From: Cinclus cinclus
Taxonomy: Eukaryota; Chordata; Aves; Passeriformes; Cinclidae
Reading direction: 5' to 3'
NCBI RefSeq assembly: GCF_963662255.1
Contig: NC_085046.1
Location: 18,946,809 to 19,010,808, forward strand
DNA length: 64,000 nucleotides
Shown: in pieces, positions 1 through 10,727 of the stretch
Numbering within the stretch: the stretch's first letter is position 1
Layout: each line of letters opens with the position of its first letter
Made by a program: the position numbers and the translations under genes
Notes under the pieces: generated by a model
What the model saw: the letters and a program-made list of their open reading frames with translations, nothing else
Databases searched by the model: none
What the model was told of the DNA's origin: nothing

Positions 1-14
1 AATAATCCAAAATG

Positions 15-497
15 CTTGAAATCACAGAATCATGGAATCATTTATATTGGAAGAGAACTCTAAGATCACTGAGTCCAGCGTTTGACTGATCACCAGTCCA
101 GCCTTGTCAGCTGGACTAAGTGCCATGTCCAGTCTTGCCATCTCCAGGTTTGGTGACTGTACCTCCATTGCCAATCTGTTCCAATGCTTAACAACCCTTT
201 CAGTGAAGAAATTCTTCCTGATGTCCAGCCTGAATTCTCCTGGCACAGCTTGAGACCATGTCCTCTTGTCCTGTCACTTGCTGGGAGAAGGGACTGACCC
301 CCACCTCCTACCTCAGGTAGTTTTAGAGACCAGTAAGGTCTCCCCTGACCCTCCTTTCCTCCAGGTGAGTGAAACACCTCCTGCTCCCTCAGTTTCTCCT
401 CATAGCACTTAATGTCTCAACCCTTCAGCAGCTTTTTTGCTCTGGACTCTCTCCAGCACCTCAATGTCTTTGTTGTAGTGAGAGGCCCAGAATCATC
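15..497 (-). mobile_element. CR1 non-LTR retrotransposon, 5'-truncated 3' end
   Basis: Read on the minus strand, the sequence begins in the classical avian CR1 3' region (gggcctctcactacaacaaagacattg, then the gtgctggagag and gtccagagca motifs). It passes through the C-terminal end of the degenerate reverse-transcriptase ORF (FRLDIRKNFFTERVVKHWNRL) and ends near coordinate 15 with the tail 'tgattccatgattctgtgattt'-like repeats. The reading frame is broken. 5' truncation is normal for CR1. The + strand starts with this element at the very edge of the window. Confidence 0.85.
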
Positions 498-3400
498 AAA
501 GCAGTTCCAATACTATATGAAAGGCAACAGATGTATTAGTTAAAATTACTGAAGAATGAACCAGAAGCTAATCTTTGCTTTTGAAGCGATGCATTTAGGT
601 GGGGTTTTTTTCCATAGTTTTTATAAGTAAGAGCCTATGCCTTGTGTACGTAGAAATCTGCATGTACAGTATTCTTAGATAAAAATTTTCCCTAAAGCTT
701 CCCATCAATCTTAATGATGGAGAAATAAGGGTTTTTTTTTGCTAAAAAGTGTTTTTTTTCCAAATCTGCTCTTACAGGTGATTGAAGTCATGTCTCGCTA
801 GAATCTGATAGACAGGCTCTTTGTCGCTGTGGTAGGCAGGACTGAGGGGACAAGAGCAGTCAGGGGACAGGAGCACAGCCCAGAGAGATGCTGGAAAAGG
901 AAGCTGTTTCTCAGTGGGAGCCACAGAGGAGACACATTGAATGATTTCTGTTGCAAATAGCTAAAACCAGAATGGCTGCTTGGGAGGAAGACACAACTAA
1001 GGCACAGAAATATTCTACATTATGAATTAAATCAGTGCAAGAAATTAAGTTTGGGTTTTAGACTAAACCAGACCTGTCTCCCTAAAATTTTTCACAACAA
1101 GACTGACAGAGTAATTGCTTCTAATGCCAGTCTCATAATTTATTTTGATTACTTGACACAACAATGGGGAGAGTTGAATATTTGAACCTGTTATTTTTTT
1201 TATTTGATCTAAACTGTAATAAATCATGATATTCTGATTCATTTAGTTTGCTGAGTGAAGAAATGACAGATAATTTATATGCCTAAGTGTATATTTGCAT
1301 CCCAGTCCTCCTGAATATAGTCCAGAAAATAAGTGCAAAATTTATTTTTACTCTAAAATGAAAGCATGGCTCACAAAATTTGAGGCCAGAAGCAAACTCA
1401 GATGTCCAGGGGCTTCAGCAGACTTTTTTTTTTTTTTTAAGGAGTTTGTCTCTGCTTCTAAACTAATGCCCAAAGGGACAGACTTAGATCCCTTAATTTT
1501 GGTGCCTCATTTTGACATCACAAACCAACTGTATGGCTAAAAGCATGATATGGAATTAAGCAAATCAGTTCTGCTTAGAGTCAGTCAAGACACTTCCAAA
1601 TGGCAACACAAGTCACACAATTCTCAGTATGAACCACCCTTACTGTGCCAAAGCAAATGGTAAGGATTGGTAAAGGTCTCATTCTCTTTCATCACTCCAT
1701 TAAACTTGAGCGGTTTGTGCAAGACATATACACAGCTTATTTGGGCAATAACTTGCAGAGTACTTAGATCTGTCCTGAGAGCAGGAGGGTGTTGAACACA
1801 GATCTCCAGCTTCCTCTGCAAGGATCAGAACTAACTAGAAGGATACTGTGCCAAACGGTGGGCACCAAACATAGTGCTGGCCAAGTTCTTCAACAACGTT
1901 TGTGGCTGCTGTGCTTAGTGCTGAACTTGGTCCTGTCTATGTCTCAAGCAATAAAATTGAGTCCAGCAGATTTAAGGTGTCCTCCCACTCTAGTTCTGAA
2001 TCATGAAAAGCATCTGTATTGGTCATTGAATCTTAGGGATAATGGGAATTTTATTGCTCAAAATATGGGTGCTGCTTGAATTTTTGCACCAGAATCTTAG
2101 GTGGAAAATGAACTTTATCAAGTTCTCTCCTGTTCTTAAGTAAATTTTTGTTAAAGCATGGCTTTGAAAGTCACCTTGAATATACTACCTTATGTAACTT
2201 ATGCTACACATACATACAACATATATATATACATTGATGCATCCATATGAATATGTTTATACAAGCACATATATGGTTACCCCTGTTCGTGAATGCTGCA
2301 AGCAATTCTTTTGAAGGGATATAAGTAGATAGCCTTAAAATTTCTAAAGTATTTTCAAAATACTTAAAAGTCCTTAAAGAATTTGCAAGTGAAAATTTAA
2401 TCTTGTTTACACAAAGTGCCATAATCTATCAGTTGGATGAGTTGGTAACTGCAGTAAAAAAAGTTTTAGAAAAAGAAAAAAAAAATACTCAAATATGTGT
2501 GTAAGGTAGTTTAGAGATAACTTGGTTTTCTAACTTAACCAGAAATACCACAATAGGGAAGGAGATAATTAATCATTTTAGCTTGAGGTAACATGGGGCA
2601 TAGCTTTGCTAAGCTCTTCTGCATTCTTCAGTAGCAAAAACTACTGCCTTGTCAGAGGTTTCTCCACTACAATTTCACAAAGGCAGGAGGAAGTTATATG
2701 CTCCACAAAATACTCACTAGTGTATAAACAGACTGCTGAGCAAATTCATTCTTGTTAATGGAAAATTAAAGTATCTAGATTTCATTTTTTTGGATGCAAG
2801 AGCTCATAATTTTGTACTTTATAATATATCTTTCAAAGAGAAAAAACAAATATTACATACAGAACACAGATTTTTTAGGAAATACAGTACTGGAGGAATG
2901 CTTAGCATTTGATCCACAACAATGACAAAATCCTAGTGGACCAAAGATTTAATTAAAATTAAGCTACTAATTAAAATAATCCCTTTAAAGAATTTTTATA
3001 GGTGTGCTAAAGCTTCAGATCTTAACAGAAACTAAAACTCAAGATCTTAATTTCCAAAGCACATTTAAAATCTTTTAAACTAAATTTAGGTTTGCTGAAA
3101 TAGGCTGTATTTTGCACATCCCATGAAAGAAATAGGAGACCAGATGCAAGGAGAGAAGACTTTTCAAAAGCTGCATCTAAAATAATGTACAAGTCACCTG
3201 GATGTTTGATTTTACTGTTAATATGCTGTCTGGGTCTCCTAAGTCTGTACTTTGTGCCTTCTGAGTCACTTTAGGGAATTTATTTTTTAAAATCAGTCCT
3301 TTGCAATTTTCATTTTAGTGAACTTGAAGGCTACAGACTACAGAGATTGGCTCTATTTCAGTGTGTTTCATCTTGTTTCTGTGCAATCGTTCCTATGTGG

Positions 3401-4932
3401 GGTGGTCATCAAATGTACATTTCAGGAAAACTGAAGGCTTCTGACTATAGCACTCATCCTTTGGAACAAAAATGTTCTACAGAAGAATGAATGGATTTGG
3501 ACAGCAGCATTAGATTAATACAACAATTCCCAAACAACAGTTATGGCTGATGCTTCCAAATTTTGGTTTACTTTTTCCCATAAAACTGCACATTTTTCTC
3601 CCATTATACATGAACTGTATCTGTCTCTGTTTCAGTTCACAAGCTGAAAACGATTCAATAAATGTCATTATACTGTAATTCTGTTTATCTCTTTGGGATA
3701 TAGGAACAGAGGCACAGCCAGCAATGACCTCTGGCAGCCTTTCAGGTCTGTTTGGAGAGCTTCCCTTGGAATACACCACCCGTTCCTCCACACCAGACCT
3801 CCAGAAGAGTACGGTCTAATTGCAGAAAGTCTGGCAACAGAAACTGGGAATCATCATCATTATAAGTAAACCTTAACTATAGAGAAAGGCAAAAGCACTG
3901 AGCTTGTTTAGCCTGAAGAAGGCAGCCTGTAAAGAGGCAAGAGAACTGCCTTCAAGAACAAAAAAAATTTTCTGCAAGGAGGAAGGGAATGATCTGTTAT
4001 TGTCTATTGTGAATAGGAAGGGACTTAAACAGATATATCAGCAGCTGGAAAATAACTTTCTAACAGCAAGCTTCTTTCTACCCAAGGAACCAATATAGCC
4101 CAAGGATGACATCAAATTCATGTTTCTAGAGGTTTTTAAATGAGAACTCAGGAGTGATACAATTGAGTCTATGATGTGGCAGGATGAAAAATGGCCTTGT
4201 GGGCCCCTTCTTCCCATGATTTTCTGTAATTTTAAAATGCTTTCTCAGAACACCTCAGTTTTCACTCTTTTGCTTGTGTGGCAAGATACTTTGTTATATG
4301 CTTTGGAAAACTTAATGTTTTGTGTTCATAAAGTTTGACAGGACTGAATATAGGTGTGGTACATTGGTGTTGTAGTGGATAAAACAGTTCAAGAACAGGA
4401 AAGAAAGAAATTTAAATGATCCAGGGATGTTGACTACTTTGGAGGCAGTAGCAAAAAGGCATAGCTTGGCTGGACAGAAAGCCACTTACTTTTCATACGC
4501 TCACATTTCAAATTACAATGAAGCCTTAGAAGGCAGCTACAACAAAATGGAAGCTAAAATGAAATTTTGCTTCTATTTGGTCAACAAGGACAGATGTCTC
4601 TGATAGAGTGGAGCCTTCCCTACTTCCCTACTGGCAGCCTTTCCTTCTGGATTAGGGAGCATCATCTCTATAGCGCAAACAGGAATGAGAGAAATTCACA
4701 AGCTTCCCTGATTTGGGGTTTCTATACAAAGGTTTCACATATTCCCAGCTGGGGACTGGGAAGTGTCTGGCATATCTGAATGCTGTCATGGTAATGAAGT
4801 ATGCTGCTGCCAAGCCATGTAAAGCTGCTTTTGTCCATTAGGAAATAAAGTTACATGAAGACTTCCAGTAATTCCCACTCAGTAACAGGAGCATTTAAAG
4901 CCTGCAGATCAGAAATTAAATTCTGCAAAGGA

Positions 4933-5107
4933 GGAGAAGGAGAAGGAGAAGGAGAAGGAGAAGGAGAAGGAGAAGGAGAAGGAGAAGGAGAAGGAGAAGG
5001 AGAAGGAGAAGGAGAAGGAGAAGGAGAAGGAGAAGGAGAAGGAGAAGGAGAAGGAGAAGGAGAAGGAGAAGGAGAAGAAGGAGAAGGAGAAGGAGAAGGA
5101 GAAGGAG
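4933..5107. repeat. GGAGAA hexanucleotide array (polypurine)
   Basis: This is about 29 units of GGAGAA on the plus strand, nearly perfect. There is one inserted GAA triplet near 5073-5080. Because the unit is 6 bp and lacks stop codons, frames on both strands appear open as Gly-Glu, Ser-Pro, Ser-Phe or Leu repeats. These are artefacts, not proteins. Confidence 0.95.
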
Positions 5108-6823
5108 AGAGCAAAGGTGAAATGGGACATCACTTCTGGGTTGAAAGGAAGGGTTAAGGAACATTAATGTTTCCAGAGAAGAAGAGGGACAAATGTGACT
5201 TAGGTTCTCACTGCTGTTAGGGACAAATTCCAAGCCAGCAATCACTTGAGGGGTGCTCAGCGAACATCTACTTGGTTTTCTGATGGAAAAGGAGTTCTAC
5301 TGGACTCTAGCTTCTCCAGCTCTTGTGCACATTCCTGTACTATTTCCACTGAGACTTAGATGGACCTGCACACCCTTTTAAGGTGTCATGGGAACTAGCA
5401 CTTACAGCTCTTGATGTGCCTCTGGAGAACCATTTGCCAGTGCCTGCATGGGTGGGTCTATACAGTAAAGCAACCGGACACTATCAGAAATTACATAAAA
5501 ATAGCTAGCAAAAGAATTTATCAAAAGGTAGTAAATAAGACCTCAAGCATGTGAAAACTTCCCTAGAGTGACTCTAGTGCCCAATGATTTTAAGAAAATA
5601 ACATGGGTCAGGAGGGCTAAAAGCAGACAGAAGTGAAAATTAACTGTAGGAAAGTATCATTTATGTGCCATTCCTCCCATTCATCAAATGCCTTAAAAAA
5701 ATCAGAAGTAAAGTCTCACGCCTCTATGTGGTGCTGTCACATTGTACATTTTACAGACTTATGCAAATACAAGTCACTTCTTATTATAAAGCCTTATCCT
5801 AAAGATCCAAACTTCAGTGCATTAACACTGGCTGCATTTTGACTAGTCACATCTGATTACTGATTAAGTAGTTCAGGAATAACTTGCCTTAATTTACTAC
5901 TATGTTTCCAGCTGTGATTTTTGTATACCAAATCATGGTACGCACTAGGTAGTTGAAGAGGAAGAGTGTGGATGAGCGTATCTTCTCAAATTCAAAGTTT
6001 TAGATTTTATTGTTTCCACAATTTCAAACAAATTGCCATTTATTAGCTAGATTATTTCTTAGCAAAATGCCTATTTTAACTTACACGTTAAGTCAACTGT
6101 GATTAAAAAACAAGGCAAATAAAAATTTTTATTTGTAGTGTGGGCAAAATGATTTGATGATCTCAGTTTCTAACAGACAAAATTGCAGTCATGAAAATTT
6201 CCATCATCATAACTTACCTTTTTGGAAGCTTTAATGTAATCAATCAAGATCAGAAAGGTTTGTTTTGTAAGCTTGTCTAATCCTTTTTCACAGCTCTGAT
6301 TCTCTGCATATCAGGGATGTACTTTATTCTTAGAAAAACAATAAGACCCTCATTCATTCCTATTTTATACTTAATAGGGCCATATTGCTTAGCATCATAT
6401 CGCAACACGTTACAAAAATACTACTTTTTAACATATATAATTGCAAGAAAAGAAAACATATTCCTTAAATATAGAAAGGTGGGTAAAAGAGATGTGAATG
6501 GCAGTGCAATAACCTTTAAACAGACATTTATGAAAAAAAAGTAGGAGGGAGTGTTGAATGAGAGCACAGAAGTAGTGTAAGAAACAAAAAAAAAATTAAA
6601 ACATCATCAAACATGTTTTGAGAAATTAAACTCCATTTTTTTTTCTCAAACATAACTACTGAAATCACAAAAGCTAAAATCCAGCAGCTCTTACAATACA
6701 AGTAATCTTGTACTTCTGAAGTGCTTTTCCATATGTGTGCCTCAGCAGGTTGCATTAATGTGAATGAATTGAATCTTAAAGCCCCATGAAATCAGATAAG
6801 GGAATGTTATTCCTGCTTTTAAG

Positions 6824-6841
6824 AAGAAGAAGAAGAAGGAG
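6824..6841. repeat. GAA trinucleotide run
   Basis: A short AAG/GAA run of six units lies in otherwise unremarkable sequence downstream of the TM exon. Confidence 0.8.
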
Positions 6842-7665
6842 ATGTAAGGAAAGCAGGTGAAGCTATGCACTCAATTAACAGAAGCACAACCAATAAAGGT
6901 TTCTGCTTCAACATTTTGCTTCTGTGTCCATAGACAGCTCTACCTGTCAGGGGAGCATGCAGATAGGAGACATGTCAGCAGCAATAATGTCAGGACAGGA
7001 GCCTGCACAGTTTAGAGATACTTTGGGAGATAACAACATCCCCAAAGAGAGGAAAGTCTATAGCAGAGAACATGTTTAAAGGAAAAGAGACAGCTCTGAA
7101 GATGAATTCTGGAGAAGAAAATGAAGGGTGAGGAAAATCAAAAACAAAAATGGACAAGAAAATGTACAATGGGAATTTTGGAAAGGGAAGAAGGGACAGT
7201 GCTGGGTACTTTCTGACAGAGAAGGATCTAGCAGAATAAGTTGAGAGTTGGCAGAGAAGCAATACAGAAGTTAGAGTAAAACAAACAGGGAAAAAAAATC
7301 TGAAATTAGGGAGAAGAGAAAAAGCAGAGATTATCAGAGTGATGACAGGAAGTGCATGTAAATATATTGGTGAAATAGTGAATTGTAAGTTGAAGGCATA
7401 TCCTAAAAATCTCTGAATTTTATATATAAGAATACTCATACAATGCCACAATCAAAACATTCTAAGCCATCCAGCCATTGCTTATTGTTTCCAGACTGGA
7501 GTCCACTAAGGTCAGCTTTTGTTGCAAAGTTACATTTTCTTCTCAGTGTTGTATATGAAGACATTGTAGGGAGATTTATAAATTGAAACCAATGAGCCTG
7601 GGCAGTTGGCCATTGCTCTTTGCCACATTTGTGTCTGCTATATGCAAAATAAAAGTTTCACTTAC

Positions 7666-7756
7666 ATTTCTGGCACTTTCTTCTTCAAAAGAAAATACAA
7701 GGCAGCAGCTGTAATTTTAATCAGTAGGAAACTGATACCCAATCCAATCCAAATAT
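7666..7756 (-). CDS. MALRD1: MALRD1 exon: transmembrane helix and juxtamembrane segment
   Basis: This is a 91 bp exon with acceptor ...gattttgcag and donor gtaagt. Entered in phase 1, it reads Asp then IWIGLGISFLLIKITAAALY and FLL. This is a membrane-length hydrophobic segment of about 23 residues with one Lys in its middle. It is followed by KKKVPE, a positively charged stop-transfer sequence expected on the cytoplasmic side. The protein is therefore probably type I, with the MAM/LDLa/EGF modules outside. The exon exits in phase 2 with AT. If the donor is not used, the next bases give ATG then TAA, so an unspliced form would end one residue later. I did not find a convincing following exon between 1 and 7665, so the true C-terminus is unresolved. 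Confidence 0.8.
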
Positions 7757-7848
7757 CTGCAAAATCAGAGCAATCAAAGACAGAAATAAGTAAAATGAAA
7801 GACTCAAAGAATGAATTCAAAGATGTTACTTTCTTTTTACAGACCTAC
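7757..7848 (-). other. 92 bp mini-intron between stalk and TM exons
   Basis: On the minus strand it starts gtaggt and ends attttgcag after a T-rich tract. It is phase 1. It is near the lower size limit for vertebrate introns and about 385 times shorter than its upstream neighbour. On the plus strand this stretch is covered by an open frame that spans both exons, which is a shadow. Confidence 0.8.
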
Positions 7849-7931
7849 CATTTTGTAGAAGACTTGAAGTTGGAGGCTGAAGAGGCTTAGCACTTATGTG
7901 GCAACGGTTTCCTTTCCATCCTATTCCACAT
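7849..7931 (-). CDS. MALRD1: MALRD1 exon: end of EGF-like domain and extracellular stalk
   Basis: This is an 83 bp exon with acceptor ...attcacag and donor gtaggt. Entered in phase 2, one base completes the split codon (Gln), then CGIGWKGNRCHI gives the fifth and sixth EGF cysteines with the typical C-x3-W-x-G-x2-C ending. A short Pro/Ser-rich stalk follows (SAKPLQPPTSSLLQN) and leads to the membrane helix in the next exon. The exon leaves in phase 1, which matches the acceptor at 7756. Only 92 bp separate it from that exon. Identification rests on the exact completion of the EGF started at 43488-43422 in the correct phase. Confidence 0.86.
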
Positions 7932-8019
7932 CTGTGAATAAAACAAGAATTTTTGAAGAAGAGAAAGGATAATAAACAGTGATGAGCACAGAGGAAATGC
8001 CAAAGTTTTGAGCACTTTT

Positions 8020-8140
8020 GCCAGTGACTAAAGTTTATCCAGGAATCACAAAAAGCAGTATCAAAGTTAATATAATGGTGCCAGTGAGTAAAACTTATCC
8101 AGGAATCACAAAGAGAGCAGCATCAAAGTTAATACAATGG
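8020..8140. repeat. Two-copy 60 bp tandem duplication
   Basis: Copy 1 (8020-8079) and copy 2 (8080-8140) both run from 'gccagtga' through 'ttatccaggaatcacaaa' to 'tcaaagttaatayaatgg'. A few substitutions and a one- or two-base length difference separate them. It lies in the 35.5 kb intron, about 90 bp upstream (in gene sense) of the exon at 7931-7849. Confidence 0.9.
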
Positions 8141-10659
8141 AATCTAAGAGAGAAATGCATTAAGAAAACTAAGAAGTGAGAGAAAAATAAAACTAAGTTC
8201 AGTGATTACAATTGGCTTCAGTGTCCATAATGCCATCATATCGTTCTTTCACAGCAAAAAGAAATTTCCACATATCCTCCATGTGAGGGTTAAATATATT
8301 TCTGAGCTGAGGAACTGGCATCCTAATATAGAGAAGGACACACAATTAGAATATGAAAAGATGTTTTTCTCTTGTCCCCTGATTTGCCTCTCTTGTTTAT
8401 CTATTTTCTTTTTTTTTTTGTAAAAATGGTACTTCTCCAACAAATACCTTGTCAAAACCAAAGCTACACTTGACCACAGCCGTGTAAAATTATTCCAGGT
8501 TTCTGTTTGGTAAAATTCGGTCCTGATTTGAAGGGACCAAAAAATTAAAATATCTGACACAGGCTTTGCTGCTTTGATTTACACTTGTTGCTTAATGGTT
8601 AATCGCATTCATCAAAAAGGTGTATATCATTTGTCAGTTTAATTTGCCTCAATTAAGCTTTTGTCCACTTGCTTTTGTTGTGGCCTTCTCTCTCCATCGG
8701 AATGAGGGAACCCTGGACACCTAGGTGAGGGTCAGCCACCTTTGCTGAGACACATGCAGTTTGGGGAATCTCAAAATGGCTGCAGCATAAAGGGTTGTTA
8801 GGGGGACAGCCACATACTGACATCTTAATTTCAGGCACCTCACATGGTGATTGAACCTTATCCTGGGTGTATAGATGGAGTGACTTCTACCAGCTTTCCA
8901 ATTATATACATGGCTGCTGATTTATGAGCTCCATAAATTTTAAATATTTTTTAGAAGGAAGGATCAGAAAGAAGTGATGGTAGTAGTCCAGTTTCAGTCC
9001 TACTAATGTCAAATGCATGGAAAATTAGTTTCATTTATAATTTCTTTGTTTACAGTTTCACAAACTATTAATGTAGGCTGGAATGCATATTGAGATGCTT
9101 TCTAACTCTAACACCACAATTTTTTTCCATAGTAACCACTTTTTGAGATGTAATTTTGAAATTGTAGCTTCCTCTCCATAAATATGTAGTATGAAACCTC
9201 ACATATACACAATTAAATCTTTATATTAAGGTTCTTTAATTTGAACATGTGAGAGAGGACTTCATGCTGTTTGCCATAGTTTAGCACAAAGTATTGCCCC
9301 CATGCCTTACCCTAGCAGCTGCAGTTAAGTAGGCATTTCAGAGTGACAGGAGAACTTCATTTTCCCAGAAAATGACTTAAGAGAGGTGGATGTAGTGAGA
9401 GGAAGAGTGTGGTGATAGGAGCAGCAAGAATCTGTAGCTGCAATGATAATTAGAATCCTTAAAGGATCAGGGCATGTCAGAAAACAGATCGATATCCCAG
9501 TTTCAGACATGACAGGAAGGTGACTTCACTAAAGACCAAAAGAGACTGATTCATGATTTGCTGCAATTCAGTGTCTGACTGAAAAATTCTGGGCAGAGAG
9601 TATGCCAGAAGTGAAGTACCAGCCATACTCAAATATAGTGGGTAGAGAGAGATTTTATTTAATCTATTTACACCACAGATGGGTTTTCTGTGGTTAAAGG
9701 GTTACCTTGTTCAAGGTTAATAATTTATATACTAGTAAATCCTAACTTTAGAAACTGCAGCCTGTGGCATAATCTGACATGCTAACTTTGAAGAAAAAAT
9801 GGCATAATTTCAGCTGACAACTCTGGCTGAGCTTGAGACCCATTGTATTCAGTGACTGAAAATACCTGGTCTCTTCAATCCTCCCTCTTTTTCAGCATAC
9901 TACAAAAATCATGCTATTCATAAATGCTCTTTTATGCAGAATGATCATCTTATAAAAATGTCAAATTGCAGCTGGGCTGATACCAAGGTCTGTGGATCCA
10001 TGTAGAATCATTGCAATTTGATGGTAATCACCCATCAAAAGAATTTTCTGATTACTCTCAATTGTATAATTTCCTTTCTCCCTATTTGCCAGATACTCTG
10101 TTGAACTAGATATGCTTTTAACCAAAATTAGCCTATTTCTTGTCACAGCAGAACTTATTTGACTGTAAAAGAAAGAATAAAAAACAGATTTGCAGCTGTG
10201 CACAAGCACTACTCAGAGTGGCAATGAGAGGTGTCATTTGCTGGTTTGGAGGCACCAGGACATAACTCACCTCAGAGCTGCAAAGAGGTCGTTCTCATAA
10301 AGCAGGTGTGTGTACTGGTAGGACTATAGGAAAGTTCTACTACACAGAAATATCTAAATACATCTTCATATGCTGTGTTTTCATTTATTGATGGAGTATT
10401 TCCACATATTTGTGCTATATTTGGATTGTGGGTAAGAAAACATCTTTTGGTTTATCTTACTATACACACAGGTTTTATGATAAACTACTAACTCTCTTGG
10501 CCTGGCCATTCATTCCTCTTCAAATCTCTGAATGCTACATGACACAAACCACTTAGGAATGTGATGTCAGACTATCAAGGTGTTATTTTGGCCAGTGAAA
10601 TGATTTTCTACTGTGTCCATCTACGCTCTTATCTTAAATGTCACTAACATTGTCTGGGA

Positions 10660-10727
10660 AAAAAAAACAAAAACAAAAACAACCCGAAAAAACAACAAAA
10701 ACAACAACAACAACAACAACAAAAGTA
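10660..10727. repeat. AAC-rich simple repeat
   Basis: This is an A-run followed by AAAAAC and AAC units, including eight or so consecutive AAC triplets. Confidence 0.9.

Larger units (their letters stand above)
498..7665. other. Region downstream of the TM exon, no coding feature recognised
   Basis: It is either the last intron plus 3' UTR/flank or one further long intron. Apart from the hexanucleotide array at 4933-5107, a GAA run at 6824-6841 and short TA-rich tracts near 2220, I see only AT-rich unique-looking sequence. The longest open frame (minus strand, 7451-6990, 153 codons) is compositionally driven and has no domain signature. A short terminal coding exon could be hidden here. Confidence 0.5.

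Noticed and set aside
3510..3791. 93-codon minus-strand frame as a possible last MALRD1 exon
   Set aside because: I see no acceptor in the required phase and no plausible cytoplasmic-tail features, and it contains several Cys and hydrophobic stretches. It was left unassigned.
4851..5245. Overlapping open frames of Ser-Pro, Gly-Glu, Ser-Phe and poly-Leu repeats
   Set aside because: They are translations of the GGAGAA array in different frames. None has independent coding evidence.
6990..7451. 153-codon minus-strand open frame close to the TM exon
   Set aside because: It is rich in Phe, Leu, Ser and Pro because the plus strand is A/G-rich. It has no domain, no splice context and no link in phase to the TM exon.
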